Positions 25,910-33,946 of a stretch of DNA of 64,000 nucleotides are shown in pieces. A model generated the notes under the pieces. The model saw only the letters and a list, made by a program, of their open reading frames with translations, was not told the origin of the DNA and made no database searches. The translations under genes were made by a program, and so were the position numbers. Source of the DNA: SFHK01 sp964554795 (GTDB lineage Bacteria > Bacillota > Clostridia > Christensenellales > Aristaeellaceae); the NCBI GenBank assembly GCA_964554795.1, contig CAZKQB010000013.1:1-64000 (forward strand). Direction: 5' to 3'. The first letter of the stretch is position 1, and every line of letters begins with the position of its first letter.

Positions 25910-27706
25910 TTACTTCTTGGAGATCGCGCCGAACTTGCACTTCTCCATGCAGGCGCCGCACTTGAGGCACTTGGACTGATCGATGGAGTGCGGCTGGCGG
26001 ACGGCGCCGGAAATCGCGTTCACGGGGCAGTTTCTCGCGCACAGCGTGCAGCCCTTGCACTTCTCGGGATCGATGTGGAACTGGAGAAGATGCTTGCAGA
26101 CGCCGGCGGGACAGCGCTTTTCATAGATGTGCGCTTCATATTCGCTGCGGAACTGGCGGATGGTGCTCAGCACCGGGTTCGGCGCGGTCTGGCCCAGGCC
26201 GCACAGCGCGGTAGCCTTGATGGACTGCGCCAGATCCTCCAGGCGCTCGATATCGCCGTCTTCGCCCTTGCCGTCGCAGATGCGATTGAGGATGTCCAGC
26301 ATGCGGCGGGTGCCGACGCGGCACGGCGTGCACTTTCCGCAGGACTCGTCCACGGTGAAGTCGAGGAAGAAGCGGGCGATGTCAACCATACAGTTGTCCT
26401 CGTCCATGACGATCATGCCGCCGGAGCCCATCATGGAGCCGGCCGCGATCAGGTTATCGTAGTCGATCGGGGTATCCAGCATAGAAGCCGGGAGGCATCC
26501 GCCGGAGGGACCGCCGGTCTGCACGGCCTTGAAGGCCTTGCCATTGGGGCAGCCGCCGCCGATGTCGTAGATGATTTCACGCAGCGAGGTGCCCATGGGA
26601 ACCTCGACCAGACCCGCATTGTTGATCTTTCCGCCCAGCGCGAAGACCTTGGTGCCCTTGGACTTCTCGGTGCCCATGGAAGCGAACCAGTCTGCGCCGT
26701 TCAGGATGATCTGCGCGATGTTGGCGTAGGTTTCAACGTTGTTCAGGATCGTGGGCTTGCCAAACAGACCCTTGACGGCCGGGAACGGCGGACGGGGACG
26801 CGGCTCGCCGCGCATGCCCTCGATGGAGTTCATCAGAGCGGTTTCCTCGCCGCATACAAACGCGCCGGCGCCCAGACGGATATGCACGTCGAAGTTGAAG
26901 CCAGTGCCGAAGATGTTGTTGCCCAGCAGGCCGTACTCATGCGCCTGCTCAATGGCGATTTCGAGGCGCTTTACGGCGATCGGGTATTCCGCGCGCACGT
27001 AAACATAGCCTTCGTCCGCGCCAATGGCGTAGCCGGCGATAGCCATGGCCTCCAGCACGCAATGGGGGTCGCCCTCAAGAACGGAGCGATCCATGAACGC
27101 GCCCGGGTCGCCCTCGTCCGCGTTGCAGCAAACGTACTTCTTGCCGGTGGACGGCATGGCGAACTTCCACTTGAGACCGGTGGGGAATCCTCCGCCTCCG
27201 CGTCCACGCAGGCCGGATTTGAGCACGGTGTCCACGACATCCTCGCGGCTCATCTCGGTCAGCACCTTGGCCAGCGCCTTGTAGCCGTCAAAGGCGATGT
27301 ATTCGTCGATGTTTTCGGGATCGATAACGCCGCAGTTTCTCAGCGCGACGCGCTTCTGCTTACCGTAGAAGTTGATCTCGTCCAGAGGCTTGATCTGCTT
27401 CGTCTCTTCGTCCACAGAGCCCTTGTACAGCAGGTGATTCACAACGCGGCCCTTTACCAGGTGCTCGGAAACGATTTCATCCACGTCCTCAACCTTCACA
27501 TGGCTGTAGAACGCGCCCTCGGGATACACAATAACAACCGGGCCAGCAGCGCAAAGGCCGAAGCAGCCGGTTCTGACCAGTTTGACTTCCTTATCCAGTC
27601 CGTTTTCAGCGAGCAGCTGTTCAAAGCGCTCATACAGCTTCATGGAACCGGAGGATGTACAGCCGGTACCGCCGCAGACCAGAATCGTGGAACGGAAAAG
27701 CTCCAT
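25910..27706 (-). CDS. hydB: NuoF-like NADH-binding hydrogenase subunit (HndC/HydB)
   Basis: The 598-residue protein has a thioredoxin-like [2Fe-2S] domain at the N-terminus (CGGTGCTSSG, then CFGLC). A NuoF core with FMN/NADH-binding GLRGRGGGGFPTG and NADEGDPGAF follows. Next come an SLBB part, a [4Fe-4S] motif (SCGKCTPCRVG) and, at the C-terminus, two ferredoxin clusters (CKGCTLCARNCP and CLKCGACMEKC). It takes electrons from or gives them to NADH within the HydABC complex. The start follows a GGAGG site. Confidence 0.95.
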   Translation of the reverse strand: MELFRSTILVCGGTGCTSSGSMKLYERFEQLLAENGLDKEVKLVRTGCFGLCAAGPVVIVYPEGAFYSHVKVEDVDEIVSEHLVKGRVVNHLLYKGSVDEETKQIKPLDEINFYGKQKRVALRNCGVIDPENIDEYIAFDGYKALAKVLTEMSREDVVDTVLKSGLRGRGGGGFPTGLKWKFAMPSTGKKYVCCNADEGDPGAFMDRSVLEGDPHCVLEAMAIAGYAIGADEGYVYVRAEYPIAVKRLEIAIEQAHEYGLLGNNIFGTGFNFDVHIRLGAGAFVCGEETALMNSIEGMRGEPRPRPPFPAVKGLFGKPTILNNVETYANIAQIILNGADWFASMGTEKSKGTKVFALGGKINNAGLVEVPMGTSLREIIYDIGGGCPNGKAFKAVQTGGPSGGCLPASMLDTPIDYDNLIAAGSMMGSGGMIVMDEDNCMVDIARFFLDFTVDESCGKCTPCRVGTRRMLDILNRICDGKGEDGDIERLEDLAQSIKATALCGLGQTAPNPVLSTIRQFRSEYEAHIYEKRCPAGVCKHLLQFHIDPEKCKGCTLCARNCPVNAISGAVRQPHSIDQSKCLKCGACMEKCKFGAISKK

Positions 27707-27735
27707 AATGCCTACCTCCTTGTGTGAGCGATAAC

Positions 27736-28101
27736 TTATTTTGCCTCGCTGATGGTATATTCGACAACGGGCTTGCCATTAACGATATGGTCTTCGACAA
27801 TGCGGGTGACCATCTCGGGCTTCACATTCACGTACGTGACCTTTTCCTTACCGGGGCAAAGAACCTCGACGACGGGCTCATTGGCGCACGTGCCAGCACT
27901 GCCGTCCTGCATAACGACGACGTTCAGCAGCTCGTGCTTTCCAAGCTCGTCCAGGAACGCGGTCACCAGCTCGCGGGCTCCGGCGGCGATACCGCTGGTC
28001 GACATACCGACGACAATGCGGACGCCCTCGTGTTCGCGGCGAAGGTTTACCTTGCTCAGCGTCTTCTGACGGATCGCTTCCAGATCAGCAATGGACTTCA
28101 T
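27736..28101 (-). CDS. HndB-like thioredoxin-fold subunit
   Basis: The 121-residue protein aligns with the HndB-type (2Fe-2S) ferredoxin subunits: VVGMSTSGIAAGARELV, EVLCPGKEKVTYVNV and a C-terminal VVEYTI. As I recall relatives, they carry GTCGIAAGA and a TGCxGLC motif. Here the first reads STSGIAAG and the second QDGSAGTCANEP, so at least two of the usual cluster ligands are replaced. It may not hold a [2Fe-2S] cluster. It sits between the ATPase-like gene and the NuoF-like gene. Confidence 0.75.
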   Translation of the reverse strand: MKSIADLEAIRQKTLSKVNLRREHEGVRIVVGMSTSGIAAGARELVTAFLDELGKHELLNVVVMQDGSAGTCANEPVVEVLCPGKEKVTYVNVKPEMVTRIVEDHIVNGKPVVEYTISEAK

Positions 28102-28122
28102 GAATACCTACACCTCCACGGT

Positions 28123-28683
28123 TTATTGATGGTTTAATGGAGCCGTCTCCTCTATTCCTTTTCTCAGACAATCGTGAATCCAGCCAAGCACCTCGGGCGT
28201 GTTCAGAGGCACGGCGCTTCCCAGTGTCCTGCGAATTTCGGCGGTGGAAAACTCGAACGCCTGCGCGCCGTACGCGCAGCGGAGGAAGAAATCCGTCGTT
28301 TCGCCGGACGCAGCAATCAGGGTATACAGGGTCTCGGCCAGTCTCCCCATGGGCGGACGGTCGATATGAGAAGCGCGAAGAGACATTGTGAGCCTTGTGC
28401 CCACGCCCGCTCGGCTTTCCAGTGCGAACGCGCCCTCGCACATTTCGCACACTTGCCGCGCCATGGGAATGCCCAGCCCGACCGAACGCGTTTTCCGCGT
28501 AGTAACAAAGGGGCTGGTTACGCACGCAAGAAGCGCCTCGTCCATGCCGCAGCCATCATCCTCTATCACAATCGTAATCCGATCGCGATCTGGCTGAAAT
28601 GAAACGACACTGCGAACGTTTTTCGCACCTGCCGACAGCGAGTTCTGCGCCAGATCAAGAATATAGAGGGAAAGCTCGTTCAT
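28123..28683 (-). CDS. Histidine-kinase-type ATP-binding protein in the hydrogenase operon
   Basis: The 186-residue protein has only a GHKL ATPase domain: N-box ELSLYILDLAQNSLSAGAK, G1 box IEDDGCGM, and G2 box SVGLGIPMARQV with GVGTRLTM. There is no phospho-acceptor His domain or sensor. It starts three bases after the NuoE-like stop. Such ATPase genes recur in Hnd-type operons of Firmicutes. A role in regulation, as an anti-sigma-like or kinase module, is inference. Confidence 0.8.
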   Translation of the reverse strand: MNELSLYILDLAQNSLSAGAKNVRSVVSFQPDRDRITIVIEDDGCGMDEALLACVTSPFVTTRKTRSVGLGIPMARQVCEMCEGAFALESRAGVGTRLTMSLRASHIDRPPMGRLAETLYTLIAASGETTDFFLRCAYGAQAFEFSTAEIRRTLGSAVPLNTPEVLGWIHDCLRKGIEETAPLNHQ

Positions 28684-28686
28684 GCA

Positions 28687-29160
28687 TCAGGCCTGACGAT
28701 ACTTGGCCAGGATGCCGGGGATCATGTCCGGAATCAGATTTCCGTACACATCGTCGTTGATCATCATTACGGGAGCCAGACCGCAGGCGCCCAGGCAGCG
28801 GGTGTCCTTAATCGTGAACAGGCCGTCCGCGCTGGTCTTGCCAACCTTGGTATCCAGTTCCTTGCAGACGCGGTCGAGCACGTCCTTCGAGCCCTTGACG
28901 TAGCAGGCGGTGCCCAGGCACACACCGATGACGTATTCGCCGCGCGGATCCAGTGCAAACTGGGAATAGAACGTGGCGACGCCGTAGACCTCGCTCAGCG
29001 TGGTGCCAAGACCCTCGGCGATGCGGATCTGAACATCCTTCGGCACATGGCCGAACAGATCCTGAGCGGACTGCAGCGTCCTCATGACGGCGCCTTCCTG
29101 CCCCTTGTTCGCAGCGATAATCTGATCGAGCTGAGCATACTTTTCCTGATTGACCGGCAT
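28687..29160 (-). CDS. hydC: NuoE-like hydrogenase subunit (HndA/HydC)
   Basis: The 157-residue product starts at 29160 (MPVNQEKYAQLDQI) with GGGAGG upstream; the longer frame runs through the promoter. It has the helical N-terminus (FGHVPKDVQIRIAE) and the [2Fe-2S] thioredoxin fold with CLGTAC and CLGAC as ligands. It passes electrons between the NuoF-like and HydA subunits. It is the first gene of the operon. Confidence 0.92.
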   Translation of the reverse strand: MPVNQEKYAQLDQIIAANKGQEGAVMRTLQSAQDLFGHVPKDVQIRIAEGLGTTLSEVYGVATFYSQFALDPRGEYVIGVCLGTACYVKGSKDVLDRVCKELDTKVGKTSADGLFTIKDTRCLGACGLAPVMMINDDVYGNLIPDMIPGILAKYRQA

Positions 29161-29226
29161 AGACGAAACCTCCCTATCAGAAATGGATAGATCATGCAGG
29201 GACGAGCGTATAGCTCGTCGCATTTC

Positions 29227-29237
29227 ATTATACCATA
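29227..29237 (-). promoter_or_regulatory. Extended -10 promoter of the hydrogenase operon
   Basis: The minus strand reads TATGGTATAAT, an extended -10 (TGnTATAAT) about 67 bases before the hydC start. The -35 region is weak, which suggests an activator or reliance on the extended -10. Confidence 0.6.
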
Positions 29238-29352
29238 TCCTCTTGAATAATGCAGTAACAAACGCAATATTTAACGCACCTAACTTGCAATACTCCGCAT
29301 TTTTTGCCGGAAATCCGACCAAAATACCCGTGTTTCTGCCATGAATGCAGAA

Positions 29353-29391
29353 AAATGGAACCGAAGCAGATATTCACGCCCGGTTCCATTT
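29353..29391 (-). terminator. Intrinsic terminator of the TauE/SafE gene
   Basis: AAATGGAACCG and CGGTTCCATTT form an 11-base stem, followed on the minus strand by TTCTGC (the T-run is TTTTT counting the arm). Confidence 0.8.
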
Positions 29392-29410
29392 CCTCACAGT
29401 CAATCTGTTT

Positions 29411-30169
29411 TTATGCAAACCACTCGTATGCAAGCTTTACGACAATCAAGCCCATCACGCCCAGCATAACGTAGCGAATGAATTTCGCGCCGCGCCGTAC
29501 GGCCAGCCGGGAGCCAACCCAGCCGCCCAGCGTGGAAAACACGATGGCCGGCAATGCCAGCGCATAGAGCACCCTGCCGTTCAGGATGAATGACACGAGC
29601 GACGCAATGTTGGACGCCGTGTTCACCGGCTTGGACGTGCCGGATGCGGTTACGGCCTCCATGCCGCACAGCCACGTAAACGCCAGTGTCAGGAACGTGC
29701 CGGTTCCGGGGCCGAAGAAGCCGTCATAGAAGCCGATCACAAGCCCCGTAACCGTGCACAGTAGCAGCGTGCGTACCGTAACCGGGCGCGGCTCCGGACG
29801 CCTGTCGCCGCGAAACGCCACAATCAGCGCAACCAGCGGCACCAGCACCGTCATCAGCACGCGCACGGTCTGCTCATTTAAAAGCTTCAGCACCTCCGCG
29901 CCCAAATACGCACCCGGAATCGCGCCCAGTATGGCGCACAGCGCCGGCTTCCACAGCACCTTGCCGCTTTTCATGTATTTCAGCGTCGCCGAAAGCGAGC
30001 CGCAGCAGGCAGACATTTTGTTCGTACCGGCCGCCAGCGTGGGTGAAAGCCCCGCCAGATAATATGCGGGCAGTGAAATCAGCCCGCCGCCTCCGCCGAT
30101 GGCGTCCACCACTGCGGCCAGAAACACCAGCGGGCACACGATCAGATACATAGATAGCGTAACGTTCAT
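29411..30169 (-). CDS. TauE/SafE-family membrane permease
   Basis: The 252-residue product starts at 30169 (MNVTLSMYLIVCPLVF). It is almost entirely hydrophobic, with about eight helices and the duplicated family motifs DAIGGGGGLISLPAYYLAG and GFYDGFFGPGTGTFL. The family exports or imports small anions such as sulfite or sulfoacetate. No sulfur genes lie nearby, so the substrate is unknown. A terminator follows. Confidence 0.85.
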   Translation of the reverse strand: MNVTLSMYLIVCPLVFLAAVVDAIGGGGGLISLPAYYLAGLSPTLAAGTNKMSACCGSLSATLKYMKSGKVLWKPALCAILGAIPGAYLGAEVLKLLNEQTVRVLMTVLVPLVALIVAFRGDRRPEPRPVTVRTLLLCTVTGLVIGFYDGFFGPGTGTFLTLAFTWLCGMEAVTASGTSKPVNTASNIASLVSFILNGRVLYALALPAIVFSTLGGWVGSRLAVRRGAKFIRYVMLGVMGLIVVKLAYEWFA

Positions 30170-30243
30170 AAATCGTCCTTCCCCCCAGTCGCCTTGCAGG
30201 CAAATACGTCCTTTGCAAGCATACCACGCACGCCACGTCCGCA

Positions 30244-30693
30244 TCAACGCTGCTTTCGTGAATTCTCGTCCTTGGAAAGCCACTCCAGCACAACCTGATC
30301 CGCGTACAACTCGACGACGAGGTCGCTCGTTTCCTGAAGCAGCTCGATTCGCATGGCGCCGTATGCCACAAAATGATTCAGATACTGCAGCGCATGTTCC
30401 TTTCGCGCAAGCTCAAACAGCTTCTTCGGTTTTCGCTGTACATAGACGCGCTCATACCTTCGACTCTCATAGGCATACAGCTTAAATTCCTCCTCCGTCA
30501 GGCGTATCCGCATGCGCAGCGTATCCGCCTCCGGATGAATGCACCGCACGGCGTCGCGACAGGCAATCGCCTCCTCAAACGAAAACAGCAGCCAGCCGTC
30601 TGCCAGCGCGATTTCCCTTACTGCGCAATCGTGCGGCACGGGAATGGTCGGCAGCTTTTCTTCCATCAGGCCGTATGCTTCCACAGACACCAT
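30244..30693 (-). CDS. Conserved-looking hypothetical protein
   Basis: The 149-residue product starts at 30693 (MVSVEAYGLMEEK) with GAGGAG before it, downstream of an extended -10. It is soluble, with no signal peptide, and rich in charged residues (RIRLTEEEFKLYAYESRRYERVY, in part). I recognise no domain. The gene stands between the permease and the COG0523 genes. Confidence 0.65.
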   Translation of the reverse strand: MVSVEAYGLMEEKLPTIPVPHDCAVREIALADGWLLFSFEEAIACRDAVRCIHPEADTLRMRIRLTEEEFKLYAYESRRYERVYVQRKPKKLFELARKEHALQYLNHFVAYGAMRIELLQETSDLVVELYADQVVLEWLSKDENSRKQR

Positions 30694-30721
30694 TCGTATC
30701 GCTCCTCTCTCATCCCGTTCC

Positions 30722-30732
30722 ATTATAGCACA
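30722..30732 (-). promoter_or_regulatory. Extended -10 of the hypothetical gene
   Basis: The minus strand reads TGTGCTATAAT, an extended -10 about 30 bases before the start at 30693. No -35 is clear. Confidence 0.5.
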
Positions 30733-30810
30733 GGCTTCGCCGGTGGGAAAAGATTTTCCCGCACGATTCAAAGGTTTACATTTACGGGGCTATAAATTTC
30801 GCATTGAACG

Positions 30811-30819
30811 TGCTACAAT
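30811..30819 (+). promoter_or_regulatory. Extended -10 of the COG0523 gene pair
   Basis: TGCTACAAT fits an extended -10 (TGnTACAAT), 38 bases before the start at 30858. I could not identify a zinc-uptake-regulator box with confidence. Confidence 0.45.
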
Positions 30820-30857
30820 ATAGGGTACATTTTGAAAGGTTCAAAGAGGGTGTTCTT

Positions 30858-32057
30858 ATGACGAAAGTTACCATCATTTCCGGCTTTCTGGGCGCTGGAA
30901 AAACGACGTTGATCAAAAAGCTGCTGAAGGAAGCGTTCGCAGGCGAGAAGTGCGTCCTGCTCGAAAACGAATACGGTGAGGTCGGCATTGACGGCGGCTT
31001 CATGAAGGACAGCGGCATTCAGATTTCCGAACTCAACTCCGGCTGCATCTGCTGCACGCTGGCAGGCGATTTCACCCAGGCCATCGGCGAGCTGGTCGAA
31101 AAATACCATCCCGATCGCCTGATCATCGAGCCCAGCGGCGTCGGTAAGCTGTCCGACATTCGCCGCGTGGTGGAGCAGGAGGAAAAGGAGCACGGCGAAA
31201 TTCATCTCACCGGCAGCGCCACCATCGTGGACGCCGGAAAGTGCAAAATGTATCTCAAGAACTTTGCCGAATTCTTTGTCGACCAGATCAAGTGCGCGGA
31301 GACCGTCGTGTTCAGCCGCACGCAGCTGGTAGGCGAGGAAAAGCTGGAAAAGGCCGTCGAGCTGGTGCGTGAGCAGAATGCCGAGGCTCGCCTGATTACC
31401 ACTCCGTGGGATGACATCACCGGGCAGGTGATCTTGGACGCCGTTGAGCATCCCTCCTCTCTGATCGACGTGGACGACGTGTGCCCGCATCACGAGCATC
31501 ATCACCACCATCATCACCACGACGAGCACGACCATGACGAGCATGAGCATTGCGAGCATGACCACGACCACGACGAGCACGAGTGCTGCCATCATGACCA
31601 CGACCACGACGAGCACGAGTGCTGCCATCATGACCACGATCACGACGAGCACGAGCACTGCGATCATGATCACGAGGAGCACCATCACGAGCACTGCGAT
31701 TATGATCACGATGAACACCATCACGAGCATCACCACCACGGTCATTGCTGCTGCGGTCACGACCACGAGGAGCACGACGCCGACGAGGTATTCGAGAACA
31801 TCGGCATTGAGACCGTGCGCAAGATCGACCGTGCGCAGCTGGAGAAGGCGCTCAAAGAGATCGAAAACGAAGAAAAGTACGGCACGGTTCTGCGCATGAA
31901 GGGCATCCTGCAGAGCACGGACGGCAGCTGGATTCACTTTGACTACACGCCCGGCGAAAGCGAGATTCGAAACGGCAGCGCCGACTACACCGGCCGTCTG
32001 TGCGTCATCGGCTGCGACCTGAAGGAAGACGAAATCAAGGCCCTTCTGGGCATGTGA
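30858..32057 (+). CDS. COG0523/CobW-family GTPase with a long histidine-rich insert
   Basis: The start at 30858 (MTKVTIISGFLGAGKTT) is behind AGAGGG and gives 399 residues. The GTPase domain has Walker A GFLGAGKTT (9-17), the metal-binding CxCC motif (Cys63, 65, 66 in GCICC) and EPSGVGK. Residues about 209-308 are dominated by His, Asp, Glu and Cys (HHEHHHHHHHH, HDHDHDEHECCH). A CobW C-terminal domain follows. COG0523 proteins are metallochaperones, often for zinc. The His-rich part should bind several metal ions. The next gene is a second family member. Confidence 0.9.
   Translation: MTKVTIISGFLGAGKTTLIKKLLKEAFAGEKCVLLENEYGEVGIDGGFMKDSGIQISELNSGCICCTLAGDFTQAIGELVEKYHPDRLIIEPSGVGKLSDIRRVVEQEEKEHGEIHLTGSATIVDAGKCKMYLKNFAEFFVDQIKCAETVVFSRTQLVGEEKLEKAVELVREQNAEARLITTPWDDITGQVILDAVEHPSSLIDVDDVCPHHEHHHHHHHHDEHDHDEHEHCEHDHDHDEHECCHHDHDHDEHECCHHDHDHDEHEHCDHDHEEHHHEHCDYDHDEHHHEHHHHGHCCCGHDHEEHDADEVFENIGIETVRKIDRAQLEKALKEIENEEKYGTVLRMKGILQSTDGSWIHFDYTPGESEIRNGSADYTGRLCVIGCDLKEDEIKALLGM
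31545..31740 (+). repeat. Tandem coding repeats of the His/Asp/Glu/Cys-rich insert
   Basis: Units of about 36 bases encode ECCHHDHDHDEH and variants (EHCDHDHEEHHH). The first two full units are nearly identical, so the number of units could vary between strains. Confidence 0.8.
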
Positions 32058-32068
32058 GGAATGAAGCT

Positions 32069-33034
32069 ATGTCTCAGCAGGCAGAAGAATACAAAACCCC
32101 CATATATCTCGTAACCGGCTTCCTTGAGAGCGGCAAAACCAGCCTCATCAAGAACATGCTGGAGGACGAGGATTTCTCCGCTGGTGAGCGCACGCTTCTC
32201 ATCGTGTGTGAGGATGGCGAAGAGGAATACGATGCTGGGCTTCTGCGCAAGGCAAATACCGTGCTGCAGGAGGTCGAGTCGCTTGAGGATCTGACGGCCA
32301 ATCTGCTGAGTTCCCTGAACGCGCGTATCCTGCCGGAGCGCGTGATCATCGAATACAACAGCATGTGGGGCATTGAAAACCTGTTCCGTGTGAAAAAGCC
32401 GGATGACTGGGAGCTTGCGCAGATGGTCGCGCTGATCGATGCAACGACATTTGAAAACTACATGGTCAACATGCGGCAGATGATGAGCGAGGCGCCCAAG
32501 CTGGCGGATCTGGTCATCTTCAACCGCTGCGACGAAAGCACGCGCAAAAGCCCCTATCGCCGCCTGATCAAGGCGATGAACAACACCTGCTCGATCATCT
32601 TTGAGAATAAGGACGGTACCAGTGATGACGGCGTAGGCGAGGAGGATCTCCCCTACGACATGAAGGCAGACGTGATCGAGATCAGCGACGAGGACTTCGG
32701 AACCTGGTATCTCGACTGCATGGAGCATCCAAAGCGCTACGACGGCCGTACCGTGCGCGTCAAGGGGCAGTGCTTCAACATGCAGAATCTGCCCAAAAAG
32801 ACGTTCGTCTTTGGCCGCTACGCCATGACCTGCTGTGCTGCGGACATCGGCGGCATCGGTTTCCTCTGCCGCTACGCCGACAAGCGTCCCAAAACAGACA
32901 CCTGGTTCTACCTTACTGCAAAGGTGGAAAGCGGCTTCAGCGTGATTCATAACCGAGATGCCGTAATCCTGCTTGAGCAAAAGAGCGAGCCCGCCGAAAA
33001 GCCCGAGGAAGAGCTGGTGCAGTTCAATCCATAA
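32069..33034 (+). CDS. COG0523-like GTPase fused to a TIGR03943-like C-terminal domain
   Basis: The 321-residue product starts at 32069 (MSQQAEEYKTPIYLVTGFLE) behind GAGGA. The N-terminal domain has a Walker A variant GFLESGKTS and an IIEYNSMWG loop but lacks the CxCC motif. Residues about 225-310 (GRTVRVKGQ, FVFGRYAMTCCAADIGGIGF) match the C-terminal beta domain of TIGR03943/DUF1980 proteins, which pair with a permease in zinc-related loci. It lies 11 bases after the His-rich GTPase and must be co-transcribed with it. The fusion is unusual; its role in metal handling is inference. Confidence 0.75.
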   Translation: MSQQAEEYKTPIYLVTGFLESGKTSLIKNMLEDEDFSAGERTLLIVCEDGEEEYDAGLLRKANTVLQEVESLEDLTANLLSSLNARILPERVIIEYNSMWGIENLFRVKKPDDWELAQMVALIDATTFENYMVNMRQMMSEAPKLADLVIFNRCDESTRKSPYRRLIKAMNNTCSIIFENKDGTSDDGVGEEDLPYDMKADVIEISDEDFGTWYLDCMEHPKRYDGRTVRVKGQCFNMQNLPKKTFVFGRYAMTCCAADIGGIGFLCRYADKRPKTDTWFYLTAKVESGFSVIHNRDAVILLEQKSEPAEKPEEELVQFNP

Positions 33035-33051
33035 TTCTGGTTTTCTTTGAT

Positions 33052-33081
33052 AGAGCATCCGATTGCCGGATGCTCTTTTTT
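33052..33081 (+). terminator. Intrinsic terminator of the COG0523 pair
   Basis: A perfect 10-base stem (AGAGCATCCG with CGGATGCTCT) and a 5-base loop, followed by TTTTT. Confidence 0.9.
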
Positions 33082-33133
33082 GCACTTGCGACGTTCACTC
33101 TTCCGAATACCCTGCAGTATAAAAATCTTTATA

Positions 33134-33162
33134 TTGACGAATCCGTTAATGAATACTATAAT
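33134..33162 (+). promoter_or_regulatory. Promoter of the small secreted protein gene
   Basis: TTGACG (33134-33139), a 17-base spacer and TATAAT (33157-33162), 34 bases before the start codon. Confidence 0.85.
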
Positions 33163-33196
33163 AGAATATGTATTAAAATAGACAGGAGGCGTATTC

Positions 33197-33616
33197 ATGA
33201 AACGGATTGCGATACTGGCCCTCGCTCTTCTGCTTCTTGCCCTGCCCGTGTGTGCAGAAACGATCGTCATCGATCTGGAAACTGCCACCCCGGAGCAGCT
33301 CACCGAATGGATCAACGCCCTGACCGCCCGTCGGCTGGCACTCGTCGGCATTACGGAAGAGACGTTTGCGCCGGGTGTGTACACCGTCGGTCGAGATCTC
33401 GCCGCAGGCGAATACCGCCTGACAGTGGATGATACCGTCGACTCCGCATTCGTCTACGTCTACACAGCCGGTGCGGAGGTCTGGTATGACTACGAGCATT
33501 TCTACCCGCTGGGCAATTACCATGGCATCGCCGAAGTCGGCAAGCTCACCCTCGTAGACGGCGACCGCCTTGACATTCAGGGGACTTCCATCCACCTTCT
33601 TCCCTATACTGATTGA
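33197..33616 (+). CDS. Small secreted protein of unknown function
   Basis: The 139-residue protein has a clear signal peptide (MKRIAILALALLLLALPVCA, cleavage after about residue 20) and no lipobox. The mature part has a short helix (TPEQLTEWINALTARRLAL) and a beta-rich C-terminal region (GVYTVGRDLAAGEYRLTVD). The segment 'G.Y.VG.D..AGEY.' recalls small beta domains of secreted Firmicutes proteins. AGGAGG precedes the start. It has its own promoter and terminator. Confidence 0.75.
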   Translation: MKRIAILALALLLLALPVCAETIVIDLETATPEQLTEWINALTARRLALVGITEETFAPGVYTVGRDLAAGEYRLTVDDTVDSAFVYVYTAGAEVWYDYEHFYPLGNYHGIAEVGKLTLVDGDRLDIQGTSIHLLPYTD

Positions 33617-33633
33617 TCATTTCCCCCTTCAGG

Positions 33634-33661
33634 AGGACATGCGCACCTGCGCATGTCCTCT
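33634..33661 (+). terminator. Perfect hairpin after the secreted protein gene
   Basis: GAGGACATGCGCA and TGCGCATGTCCTC form a 13-base stem with a 2-base spacer, 18 bases after the stop. Only a weak T-rich stretch follows. Confidence 0.65.
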
Positions 33662-33706
33662 TACTATATTCCGCCTTTTCATCGGAAATCGCCGCCGATT
33701 TTCTTC

Positions 33707-33735
33707 TTGACAGGCAACCAAGCGGCTCCTATAAT
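33707..33735 (+). promoter_or_regulatory. Full-consensus promoter with a long leader
   Basis: TTGACA (33707-33712), 17 bases, TATAAT (33730-33735). The nearest plus-strand gene starts at 33947, so the transcript would have about 205 untranslated bases. I see no gene and no known riboswitch consensus in that stretch (33743-33946). Confidence 0.8.
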
Positions 33736-33946
33736 AAGACTCGCAATTAAGCGGCTGCCCTGCGGAGCATGCGATCGACTGAAATGCCGAACTCGCCGGA
33801 GCTCCGTCTGTACCATACGCGCCGAAATTCTGCAACTCGATACCTTTTCCAATGCAGATACCAAGGCATACGCGCTGCCGGGAGCACATTCACCTCGCCG
33901 GTTGAGGCCGCACGTAGAAAGTCATAAAAAGGATGCTGAAAATCGA

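Noticed and set aside
31534..31899. CRISPR-like or satellite array in the tandem repeats
   Set aside because: The repeats are in frame, encode the His-rich insert of a GTPase, and have no spacers of constant length.
30813..31937. Minus-strand 374-codon frame opposite the His-rich GTPase
   Set aside because: Its Val/Met-rich stretch is only the complement of the His/Asp codons.
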